A DNA stretch of 64,000 bases from Akanthomyces muscarius (Eukaryota; Ascomycota; Sordariomycetes; Hypocreales; Cordycipitaceae): assembly GCF_028009165.1 (NCBI RefSeq), contig NC_079246.1, positions 930,001-994,000 of the forward strand. The letters are read 5' to 3'. This document shows, one piece after another, positions 45,321-54,296 of the stretch. The notes under the pieces are model-generated. The model searched no databases, was not told the DNA's origin, and saw only the letters and a program-made list of their open reading frames with translations. Made by a program: the position numbers and the translations under genes. How positions within the stretch are numbered: position 1 is the stretch's first letter; the number at the start of each line of letters is the position of its first letter.

Positions 45321-46337
45321 ATGACCGCCGAATCTGGTCTATACATGCCGGCCGAGTGGTCTCGCCACCGACGAACCTTGACTGCCTGGCCCGACCAGAG
45401 CTCCCAGAATGATAAAGAGATTCTTCGGGGCGCCGAGTTGGATGTCGCGGCCATTTCCAATGCCATTGCCGAATTTGAGCCCGTCATGCTGCTTTGCCGA
45501 CCGAAAAACGTCGCTAGCGCAGAAAAGCTAGTGTCGTCCTCTGTTAAGATTCAAGAAATGGAGGTAGATGAGCTTTGGCTTCGCGATACAGGCCCTGTTT
45601 TTGTCAAAAATTCTTCAGGCAAGGTTCTGGGCGTCGATTTCAATTTCAATTACTGGGGCGCAAAGTACGCCGGAACCATTGATCAAGCGGTTGCAAAATC
45701 GGTCTTGGCCCACGACGCCACCGAGCGAGTGCAGGCGCCATTGGTTGCTGAAGGTGGCGGCATTGAGGTCGATGGCGAGGGCACGCTTCTCATGACCGAG
45801 AGCTCCGTCATCAACGACAACCGAAATCCTGGGCAGAGCAAGCAGCAGCTGGAAGAGCATTTGAAGATGCTTCTAGGTGTGCAGAAGATCATATGGCTCA
45901 AAGGGCTGAAAGGATACGACATTACAGATGCTCATGTGGATGCCACTGCCCGCTTTGCATCGCCCGGGCGCGTCATCCTAAATCGGCCCGCCAAGACAGC
46001 CAAAAAGGCATTTGTGGATGCGTGGGAGGACGACAAGCGAGTTCTGGCCATGGAAAAGGATGCCAAAGGCCGAAGTTTGGAGGTTATCGAGCTTGAGGAG
46101 GCGGATCCCACCAAATTTGACGGCGACGAGTACGAGACATGCCTCTCCTATCTCAACTACCTCCTCGTGAACGGGGGGTTGATCATGCCCGAGTTTGGCG
46201 ACAAAGTTGCGGACGAGAGGGCTTTTGCGCTTCTGCAGCAGGTTTTCCCGGACCGCAAGGTTGTTCAAGTACGCTTAAATACTCTTCGAAAGTTAGGTGG
46301 TGGAATTCACTGTGCCACGCAGCAGCAGCCAGAGTAA
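45321..46337 (+). CDS. Agmatine deiminase / PAD-Porph family protein
   Basis: Single exon, 338 residues, from the ATG at 45321. Family hallmarks in order: PAEWSRHRRTLTAWP at 10-24; WLRDTGPVFV near 91-100 (substrate Asp); DFNFNYWG near 111-118; EGGGIEVDGEGT (Glu/Asp pair); HVDATARF (catalytic His); and GGGIHCATQ with nucleophile Cys331. All catalytic residues are present. The family hydrolyses the guanidine of agmatine, or of a peptide's terminal arginine, to a ureido group and ammonia. Length is normal for the family. No signal peptide, so cytosolic. The protein starts a run of four plus-strand genes. A paralogue lies at 52327. Whether the substrate is free agmatine or a guanidine in a metabolite cannot be told. 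Confidence 0.92.
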   Translation: MTAESGLYMPAEWSRHRRTLTAWPDQSSQNDKEILRGAELDVAAISNAIAEFEPVMLLCRPKNVASAEKLVSSSVKIQEMEVDELWLRDTGPVFVKNSSGKVLGVDFNFNYWGAKYAGTIDQAVAKSVLAHDATERVQAPLVAEGGGIEVDGEGTLLMTESSVINDNRNPGQSKQQLEEHLKMLLGVQKIIWLKGLKGYDITDAHVDATARFASPGRVILNRPAKTAKKAFVDAWEDDKRVLAMEKDAKGRSLEVIELEEADPTKFDGDEYETCLSYLNYLLVNGGLIMPEFGDKVADERAFALLQQVFPDRKVVQVRLNTLRKLGGGIHCATQQQPE

Positions 46338-47141
46338 AAGCCTAGTTACCTCAAATATGATACTCTTTTCTCTAGCATCAGTAGCCAATAAACTCTGGTG
46401 CTTGCAAATGATTGACGAAAACCATGTCCAGTTCAACGATTTTACAATGTAGAAACATATTGCCGTCGTGTAAAGGGGTCTCGATTCTGTGTCTGTCTTG
46501 ACTCAACACTACGTAGCCGCTTCCCGCAGGCTGGCTGTAGCGCTGGGTTAAAAGCTCATGGCTGTCGCAAATCACCGTCATTGGTCGGACTCTCTTTTGT
46601 AGCTGGGTGGATCTGCATGCAAGCCACTGAAAGCGATGGTGAACCCGGCTGCGGCAGCTTATCATGAGGTTTATGCAAGCCCAGAGGAAGCGATCTTCTT
46701 GCCGTGGCAATCTACGTACCCTGTCGGAAACTAATGTCGTTGGCTGCTATCACAATAAATATGGGATGCTGGCTAATCTGGGGCGTAGTTGTGGTGGCGT
46801 CTAGGACTTCAGCTATCTTGGCTCCGCAGACTGTCAGTGTCGTCGACCCGTGTAAGATTTTTTTCGCGGCAGCTAATCAAGCAATCTATAGCATTCCGAT
46901 AGATATTCATACAGCTCAAAATACCGATAGCAGCCTAGCGTCGTCTTACCCCGCGATAACAAGGGTTCCCAACATGGCAGTTGCATGTAGTTGGGGTGCG
47001 AGGTAGTGACAATCGCGACTATACATCTGTCAAGAACCAACATATATAAAATGTTGAGAGTCCCTTCAAGACCATGCTACTCTACTGCAGTACCCATCAT
47101 CTTTTTCTATCATCTTTCGAATTTTTACTTGCCCAAACAAT
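46338..47141. other. Spacer and MFS promoter (0.8 kb)
   Basis: No gene is supported. A TATATAAA box at 47043-47050 lies about 92 bp upstream of the MFS ATG. Confidence 0.5.
47043..47050 (+). promoter_or_regulatory. TATA box of the MFS transporter gene
   Basis: TATATAAA, about 92 bp before the ATG at 47142. Confidence 0.6.
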
Positions 47142-48798
47142 ATGTCCAGCTCTCATCAGGAGCCGCCAGGCACATTTCTGCTCTTCAACCCGTCACAAAA
47201 CGGAGAACACCACGAGATTATTCTTCGTCCCGAGCCTACCAATTCGCCGAATGACCCTCTTACTTGGCCAATGTGGAGGAAAGCTTGGCATACCTTTGTA
47301 CTGGTGATTATCACCGGCTTGGCCGCCGGCCTCTCAACTCTATCTGGTGCTGCATCCTATGCCATCAACAATGAGCTAGGAATTACCCCGGATCAGTTCA
47401 ATATCGCAGTAGCCGTGCTATTTATTGGCATTGGTGGTGGCACTTACTTGATGTCACCATTGCCGAGGCTCTTAGGCAGGCGACTTTCTTACATACTGTC
47501 CCTTGTCGCAGGCATCATGGGCTGCGTAATGTTTGCCAGGGTTCAGAGGATGGGCCTATTGGTCGCGTCTCACATATTTCTGGGAGTCGCCGAGTCGTGC
47601 GCCGAAGCAATGGTGCAGTATTCTCTAGCCGACATTTTCTTTGAGCACCAACGCGGATCCGTGATGGGTCTGTACGTCCTTGCACTTTCGGGGGGGACGT
47701 TCTTGGGGCCATTAGCAGCGGGGCTGATAGCTTCCAGCCGTGGCTGGCGTTCGATAGGGTGGATTGGTGCGATTTGCTGCGGAGGATTGTTGGGCGTCAT
47801 GCTATTCACCTTGGAAGAGACGGCATTCGACCGAGTCGCGTACCTGCAGCGGCAAAACAACCCAGAAAGCGGCGAAGAACCAGAAAAGCATCACCAAAGC
47901 CAGCAACTCGAATATGCTACAGACGTGGGCGAGCTGGAGAATCTCGGTGCTGCTATTCGGGAGAAACGCAAACCATATCTCCAGCGGATGAAGCCGGTTA
48001 CACCAGCATTGCCCAGCAAGCAGCAACTCTTCCGCGGCTTCATCTACAGGCTGCGACACTCGCCTCGCTGTTTCTTGTACCCGGCCGTCTTGTTTTCCGG
48101 CCTCCAATGGGGAGCTCAGATCACATTTCTGACCTTTTACTTGTCAGTCGAAGATGTGCAATACTATGCCCCTCCTTGGAACTATAGCGACAAGGCTGTT
48201 GCCATTATGGGTGTACCCTGCCTTGTTGGACTCCTGGTGGGAATCATCTACGCTAGTGTGTTCGCCGATTACTTCGTTGTGTGGATGGCGCGCAAAAATG
48301 GCGGCATACTCGAGGCTGAACATCGCCTGTGGTTGATTCTGCCCTCTTCTGTTATAGGATCTTTGGGGCTCTTGCTGTTCGGCTTCGGAACATCGAAACA
48401 CAGCTGGGGCTGGGGAGTTCCATACTTTGGGTTGGGATGCATAGGGTTCACGTGGGGCTGTGCCGGGGACATTAGCCTGTCTTATATGCAGCAGGTATAC
48501 TCGGAAGCAATTCTCGAGTGTATGGTTGGAGTAGCTGTCATCAACAACATATTTGGGTGCTCACTTACATTTGCCGCAGGTTGGTTATACTTCCACCTAC
48601 AGCAGCAAGCCTCCGCTAACAATGCAAATAGGCCCGTGGCTTGACAAGCGCACGCCAATTGAGGTATTTTCCGTGCTGGCCGGTATTAATTTTGTGATAA
48701 CTTTAACTGCATTGCCAATGATATTTTACGGTAAAAGATTGAGGGTCTGGACTGCAGACAGCTATTTCCAGTTCGTGGAGAGGATGAACTCTCACTAG
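47142..48798 (+). CDS. MFS transporter, DHA1 / HOL1-like
   Basis: Exons 47142-48579 and 48632-48798 (52 bp intron, GT-AG, GCTAAC branch site) give 534 residues. The N-terminal cytosolic stretch ends in NDPLTWPMWRKAWHT, the typical entry to the first membrane helix in fungal HOL1-like DHA1 transporters. About 12 hydrophobic segments follow, with a long charged loop around residues 235-290 between the halves. The ETAFDR motif at the start of that loop is also family-typical. Yeast HOL1 is a polyamine and cation importer (family knowledge), which fits the flanking agmatine deiminases, so uptake of agmatine or a related polyamine is a reasonable guess. Export of the cluster product is the alternative. 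Plasma membrane. Confidence 0.85.
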
Positions 48799-49286
48799 TC
48801 GCAATCGCTGCGTCTGTGTCGAGCGACCGCTGCTCCTATTTACTTTTTTATTTACGTGCAGAATTTGAAGAAGAAAATGATTCAAGAAGCTGATTACCAT
48901 TGAAGGCTTCTTGCAACATGTAAAACATTTCCTGCGCCCGCGACACCGGTCTCGCTTTCGTTCCGTTCACACTTTTGAGCAGCAATCCGCGGACACCCGA
49001 ACGAGCTTGATACGGTAACAATGCAGCCCTCTTCTTGGCACTTCACGACCTGGTTGTGAAAACCTCTAAAATAAATAAGATAGCTCGATCGAGGATGTGA
49101 CACTGAAGTGGAGACGAGCGGGAGCCTATTATGATCATTTCCGACGGGACCCATGATCACGATGTATACTTAAAATGGCGTCGCTAGACGCTGCCCTAAC
49201 CAGCCTCAACCTTCGTCTTCGTTCCATCCATTCTCAGCTATCCCTATCTTATTCTCAACAGCTGATCGTCGCATCTCAAAGAAACG
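48799..49286. other. Spacer and amidase promoter
   Basis: 488 bases. A weak TATACTTAAA lies about 120 bp before the amidase ATG. No gene is seen. Confidence 0.45.
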
Positions 49287-51368
49287 ATGGATGGGCGGTT
49301 CCTTGAATTTGATGTTGTCGAGGCTAGCCTGGAGGATATTCAAGCAGCATTGACCACAGGCACTGTTACTAGCGTCCAGCTTGTCGCAGAATACCTGCGC
49401 CGGATCAGCATATACGACTGCCACGGCATCAGCCTAAACTCAGTACCTATAATCAACCCATCTGTATTTAAAGAAGCCGCCGCGTCTGACGACCGGCGGG
49501 CTGCTGGTACTCCCCTCGGACCACTCGACGGCATCCCCTACACGGCAAAGGACAGCTTCAAGGTGAAGGGTCTGACAGTGGCCAATGGCGCCGCTGCCTT
49601 CGAAGACTTGATCGCCAGCACGGATGCATACACTATCCACGCACTGCGCGCGGCAGGGGCCATTCTACTCGGGAAGACAAACATGCCACCAATGGCGGCC
49701 GGCGGCATGCAGCGTGGATTGTATGGCAGGGCGGAGAGCCCATACAACGCGAATTTTCTCGCCGCAGCATTTGCCTCCGGATCTTCGAATGGTAGTGCCG
49801 TGTCTACTACCGCGTCTTTTGCTGCATTTGGACTCGGAGAAGAAACGGTGTCCTCTGGCAGATCGCCGGCATCCAACAATGCTGTGGTTGCTTACACGCC
49901 TTCGCGAGGGAACATATCAACCCGAGGCAACTGGCCTCTGTATTCTTTATGCGATGTTGTTGTGCCACACACACGATCTGTGAGCGATCTATTTGGGCTA
50001 CTTGACGTCATTGCCCAGCCTGATAGCGTTACAAAAGGCGACTTTTGGAGGCATCAGGCGTTGATTACTTTGCCACAGCCTTGGCAGGATAAGCCGTCCT
50101 CGTTTTACAATCTGCGAGAAGGACCTGCCTTTCCGAAATTACGTGTCGCGGTTCCAGACATGTACACCACGAATGCAAATATGGGGGGCGGTGATATTGA
50201 CGGTGTTTACGTTTCCGACGCGGTGCTTGACCTCTGGAGTCGTGCGAAGACTGACCTGGAGAGCCTCGGTGCAGAAGTTATCTCCGTGTCGGACTTTCCT
50301 GCCGTGACCCATTATGAAGCTTATGCTCACATTGGCTCGGAAGACAAGCTCGGCATGCCCAAAAACTGGAAACAGGTTGAGCGTGCCCAATTACCAGCAC
50401 TGGCGTGGCACGAGTTCCTGCAGGAAAATGACGACCCTCTCCGCAAGTCTCTGCATGGAATAGAGCCGCAAAATGTCTGGCCATTTAGGGACAAATCAGA
50501 CCCGCAGGTGCAATTTTTCAAGACTGAAAACGCCGTGCTCTGGGACAACTTGAGCGAATTCGTCACAGAGCTAGCTGCTCAGGAACCCCCCATCACTACT
50601 CAATACCAAGTCCCAGGGCTAAAGCAGGCCGTGACTGCGGTCGAAGAGTTGAGAAAGACACTTTTGGAAGATTGGATGGCTAAGCATCAATTCGATTTCG
50701 TCGTCTTCCCCGCAGTCGGAGATGTTGGGCACGCGGACGCAGACGTATCTGTCGAGCACGCGCGTCATGCCTGGACTAACGGTGTCAAGTACAGCAATGG
50801 CAACCAAGCACTTCGGCACCTTGGCATTCCAAGTATTACAGTGCCGATGGGCGTAATGGCCAACAAGTTTATGCCAGTTGGTCTCACCATTGTTGGCAAG
50901 GCATACGACGATGTCCGCATTCTTCGGCTCGGGTATTTATATGAGCAAGCCAGCAAGAGAAGAGTGGTGCCGCCGCTTACGCCTCAGCTTCCTACTACAT
51001 TTTTCCGAGTGGAAACTCAGCATGGGCGACCGCACTTGGAGAATATGAAATGTTTGTCAACAAGCCTCGGCGACGGTGGCAACATTGAAGTGGCTGTTTC
51101 GGGGACAGTCAAGCCTGCTCGGGGAAACGCAAGTCAGCCCTTTGTTCAGGTTCACGTTGATGGCGAAATTGTTCCGGAGATTGATATTCAATTATCGGAG
51201 GAAGATTCACAAGTGTACTCCTTTATTTCCACTGTCGCCGTTCCAGCGCCACCTGAGCGACCGGCGCGAGAAGAAGTGCAAGGTAAGACTGCGAGAGACA
51301 GGATCATGATCATGGTGTTGGCATCCGTTGCGTATGGAAAACCAACTGGGTGGTTGGGCTTTGTATAG
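49287..51368 (+). CDS. Amidase-signature (AS) family hydrolase
   Basis: Single exon, 693 residues, longer than the usual 450-600. AS features: catalytic Lys88 in IPYTAKDSF; GKTNMPPM near 129; the Ser-rich GSSNGS at 165-170 (cis-Ser); and GEETVSSGRSPAS near 184-196, in the place of the canonical G-T-D-T-G-G-S. The nucleophile is then Ser190, but the glycine-rich oxyanion stretch is altered. This is a real divergence and may change or weaken activity. The last 130 residues or so (from about 560) form a beta-rich extension with no clear match. Such enzymes hydrolyse amides, releasing ammonia or an amine. Following a deiminase gene, carbamoyl or amide breakdown is conceivable, but N-carbamoylputrescine amidases belong to another (nitrilase) family. 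Confidence 0.87.
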   Translation: MDGRFLEFDVVEASLEDIQAALTTGTVTSVQLVAEYLRRISIYDCHGISLNSVPIINPSVFKEAAASDDRRAAGTPLGPLDGIPYTAKDSFKVKGLTVANGAAAFEDLIASTDAYTIHALRAAGAILLGKTNMPPMAAGGMQRGLYGRAESPYNANFLAAAFASGSSNGSAVSTTASFAAFGLGEETVSSGRSPASNNAVVAYTPSRGNISTRGNWPLYSLCDVVVPHTRSVSDLFGLLDVIAQPDSVTKGDFWRHQALITLPQPWQDKPSSFYNLREGPAFPKLRVAVPDMYTTNANMGGGDIDGVYVSDAVLDLWSRAKTDLESLGAEVISVSDFPAVTHYEAYAHIGSEDKLGMPKNWKQVERAQLPALAWHEFLQENDDPLRKSLHGIEPQNVWPFRDKSDPQVQFFKTENAVLWDNLSEFVTELAAQEPPITTQYQVPGLKQAVTAVEELRKTLLEDWMAKHQFDFVVFPAVGDVGHADADVSVEHARHAWTNGVKYSNGNQALRHLGIPSITVPMGVMANKFMPVGLTIVGKAYDDVRILRLGYLYEQASKRRVVPPLTPQLPTTFFRVETQHGRPHLENMKCLSTSLGDGGNIEVAVSGTVKPARGNASQPFVQVHVDGEIVPEIDIQLSEEDSQVYSFISTVAVPAPPERPAREEVQGKTARDRIMIMVLASVAYGKPTGWLGFV

Positions 51369-52326
51369 TAATGGAAAACGGTATAAGGATCCAACTTTAG
51401 TGACCCATGTACGACCTTTAGAACTGTCTATACGCTTTCTTGATTGCTGCTGGGTCTAGGGTGTGCACACATCAACGTCGGTAAGCAGCATCATTTCTTC
51501 ACAATACGTGCTAGTAAATGGTCGGCAAGTATAGATAAGAAAGTCGCAGCTTGACTAGGCCACCCTATTTATTCTTATTCGTCTATTTCTTGCAAAATGA
51601 AAAACATATATACCTAGTGTTTCTAGTTTCATATCATACACCACATCATAGTCTCTTTCCTCTTGTTATTCTCTATCTTCCTGGCAATCATAACTGGATT
51701 TCGTCCGCCCTCCACACTCCTCTCTCAAGCCAATACCTTCCTCCGCCTACCTCACTCGTGGGGCAATTCTTGAATAAAATGAAAAGGACAAAGGTAGTGA
51801 TTCTGTTTTAATTTTTCTATTCTTATTTTAGTTCAAGAACAAATTTGATCAGACTTCTTACGGAAGGTGACTTGCCAGCGCACGCACCGATTTGCTTCTA
51901 GAACGCCCAGGAAGCACTCAAGCGTCCTCTGTCGGGCTGAAGTTGTGGCAAAGCTGCATCCACAATGCCCACCCATCGGATAAAAAAGTAGCCAACCACA
52001 TCCAATTGCGATAGCCTCGCTTTTTGCCCCGGCCAAATCGCGGGGCCCTATTGCCAAATACGCTTTGTGCTCATGATTTTACTTCAAATGCCACGTCTAT
52101 GTCAGACAACCCAGCCTCAAGACTACGTGTCGATGGCGCAGCCATGGCAGATCATAATAGTGACGGTTGTCTAACTGCGACTGAAAGTCGGTACTTGATC
52201 CACGAAAGTAAAAGTTGAAAGGCAGTGCAACTCAAACTGAATTAGGTATAAAAAGCGACGTTGATCGCTGAATTTTGCACAATTAGCAAACCAAAATTAG
52301 CAAAGAAAATTACGCCCATTCACAAC
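51369..52326. other. Spacer and promoter of the second deiminase
   Basis: About 960 bases, AT-rich in the first half. TATAAAAA at 52247-52254 lies 73-80 bp before the ATG. No gene is supported. Confidence 0.5.
52247..52254 (+). promoter_or_regulatory. TATA box of the second agmatine deiminase
   Basis: TATAAAAA, about 80 bp upstream of the ATG at 52327. Its preservation suggests the gene is, or was recently, transcribed. Confidence 0.6.
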
Positions 52327-53454
52327 ATGCTTCTGCGCAACACCATCGCCATGGCCCATGCTGCTACCGCCGCACTCTTGCGTCCTGCTGAATGGGACCG
52401 TCAGTCTCGGGTACTCATGGCATGGCCATCAGCACAGAACGATGCATACAAAGGGGCATCGCACGACCTCAAACTTGCTACCAAGGATGTATCCCTAGTC
52501 GCCGAGGCTGTAGCTCTATTCGAGCCCGTTACCCTTCTCGTTACCCCCGACCGGGTCTCGGAGGCTAATAGTCGATTTGCCAAAAATTCGACCAACATCA
52601 AGATTCTTCCAGTCGACAGCTATCCCAAGCTAGACCTATGGATGCGAGACATGGCGCCTACCTTTGTCTTTGATGTCGACGACAAAGGCAGCAAGCAGCT
52701 CCTTGGCGTCGACTTCAACTTCAACGGCTAGGGAAACAGATATCCAGTGGGGCAGTGTCTCTCTCTCGCCGCCATTAACCTGGCAGAAATGGAAATCCCC
52801 CGTGTGTGCTCCTCGCTCGTCACAGAGGGAGGCTCCCTCGAGGTTGACGGCGAAGGCACCCTTCTGATCACGGAAAGCTCTGTTCTCAATGACAATCGCA
52901 ACCCCGGCCAGAGTCGCCAAGACATCGAGGCAGAGCTGGCTCGGACTCTCGGTATCAAGAAGTTTATATGGATCCCCGGACGCAAGGGCCTTGAGATTAC
53001 GGATGGCCACATCGACGGAATTGCGCGCTTCATGGCTCCTGGGCATGTTCTCCTTAGCAGACCCAGCGAGCTTGACGACAGTGTCTGGACCCGAATTTAC
53101 GAGGAAGCCTACGACGTATTGCGCAACAGCACCGATGCCAAGGGTCGCAAGCTTCAAATCACGGAGATTACGGAGGCAGACATGAATCACATCGGTCTTG
53201 ATGAAGAGGAGCTCGACGACATCAACGCAGGAAAGGAGGACGCCCCCGCTCTGACTTATGTCAACTACCTACTTGTCAACGACGGGATCATTTTTCCTCA
53301 GTTTGGAGATAATAAGGCCGATGCGGCGGCCTTGAAAGTCATTCGAAGCCTGTACAAGGACCGCGATGTGGAACCTGTCTACATTCAGGAGCTGCCCTTC
53401 CTCGGTGGCGGTATCCATTGCTCTACGCAAGAGGTTCCCGACCCTGCAAGCTAA
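52327..53454 (+). pseudogene. Second agmatine deiminase paralogue with one in-frame TAG (pseudogene or recoded gene)
   Basis: Frame from the ATG at 52327 to TAA at 53454, 375 codons, intact except for TAG at 52729-52731 (codon 135). The stop falls in FNFNG-stop-GNRY where the paralogue at 45321 reads FNFNYWG, so it replaces the conserved Trp. One base change (TGG to TAG) explains it. Everything else is kept: LWMRDMAPTFVF near 100, EGGSLEVDGEGT, HIDGIARF and GGGIHCSTQ with Cys365, and an upstream TATA box. A decayed gene would normally show more damage. So this is a very young null allele, or the stop is bypassed by readthrough or by A-to-I mRNA editing of UAG to UIG, which sordariomycetes are known to do in sexual tissue. 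An intron skipping the codon is not apparent. Confidence 0.8.
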
Positions 53455-54002
53455 TCGAAGTAATATCTCTATTGGCAAGGTCTCTTTTTATTCGATTTTG
53501 AACATTGCTCTAGTACCACAGCCAATCAGGAACTATCACCAGCAACGACGGACCCCCCAGCATTCGCGATCATTACCGCCTAGCTTTCGTCCCACATTCT
53601 CTTCAATATTTGCTGTCCTTGAGCAAGATTATTTCTACTTTGAATATATTCGCATCTTACTTGTTTTCCGCTCTTCTCACAGCTGTCGAACCTTTCTGCG
53701 GTGGGAGCAGCTTGTTCATGTCCTACCCCACTGTTGAACCGGCAATTTATACCACTCAATCTTGCTTCTCCGTGAACACTTGATTCCTACTTTCCTTTCA
53801 TATACAATAAAGACGTCGTCAGTTTCAGCCAGAACATTCGAGTATTACAGGGTAGTACTCAGTATCATAACATTGGTGCTTGTGAATTGCCCTCTTTTTA
53901 AATTTTCCATTTCACAGCCACGAAACTTATTCTGTGAGGTGTACCTCTTCGGCTTTTTGCGTCACAAATCAGCATGACAGTTTTCGTAATATTCCGGCAC
54001 TT
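53455..54002. other. Spacer (0.5 kb)
   Basis: AT-rich, no supportable gene; probable 3' region of the deiminase and promoter of the small ORF that follows. Confidence 0.45.
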
Positions 54003-54296
54003 ATGCCCGCTCGAAGAAACCTTTGGTGGAAAGCTTACTCCTCAAGGGGCCTGCCGACCCCCCGCGTTCTCAAGCAATTCTTGCATGCCGTAGATGGCTC
54101 TGAGTATCCGAAAGGCGGTACTTGGATGGCAGTGTCAGTTTACGACCCCGAAACCTTTCCCCCCCCCCCCAAAGATATGCGTGAGCTTAAAGAACGGTTG
54201 CACGCCATGGCGGATGAGAAGCGTGAAGAGCGCCGCATGAAGCTGCTGGCTAGCGAGCCTGAAATCTACATGAAGCACTTTGAAGGTGCTCAGTGA
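54003..54296 (+). CDS. Small hypothetical protein (97 aa)
   Basis: 97 residues from the ATG at 54003 to TGA at 54296. The sequence is not low-complexity: a Trp-Trp-Lys start, a YPKGGTWMAVSVYDPE centre, then a charged, helix-prone C-terminal half (MADEKREERRM). A poly-C run (about 54161-54171) encodes four prolines and may be polymorphic in length. No family is recognised. The frame is open a little upstream (to 53934), but the ATG at 54003 begins the part that looks like protein. It could be a true small gene or the last exon of a decayed one. Confidence 0.45.
   Translation: MPARRNLWWKAYSSRGLPTPRVLKQFLHAVDGSEYPKGGTWMAVSVYDPETFPPPPKDMRELKERLHAMADEKREERRMKLLASEPEIYMKHFEGAQ
54161..54171. repeat. 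Poly-C run inside the small ORF
   Basis: Run of about 11 C residues. A one-base length change would shift the ORF's frame, so the ORF must be read with that caution. Confidence 0.7.

Noticed and set aside
52327..53454. Extensive RIP across the duplicated deiminase genes
   Set aside because: Only a single RIP-type change is visible as a stop; the gene otherwise keeps normal codon use and GC content, so wholesale RIP is not supported.
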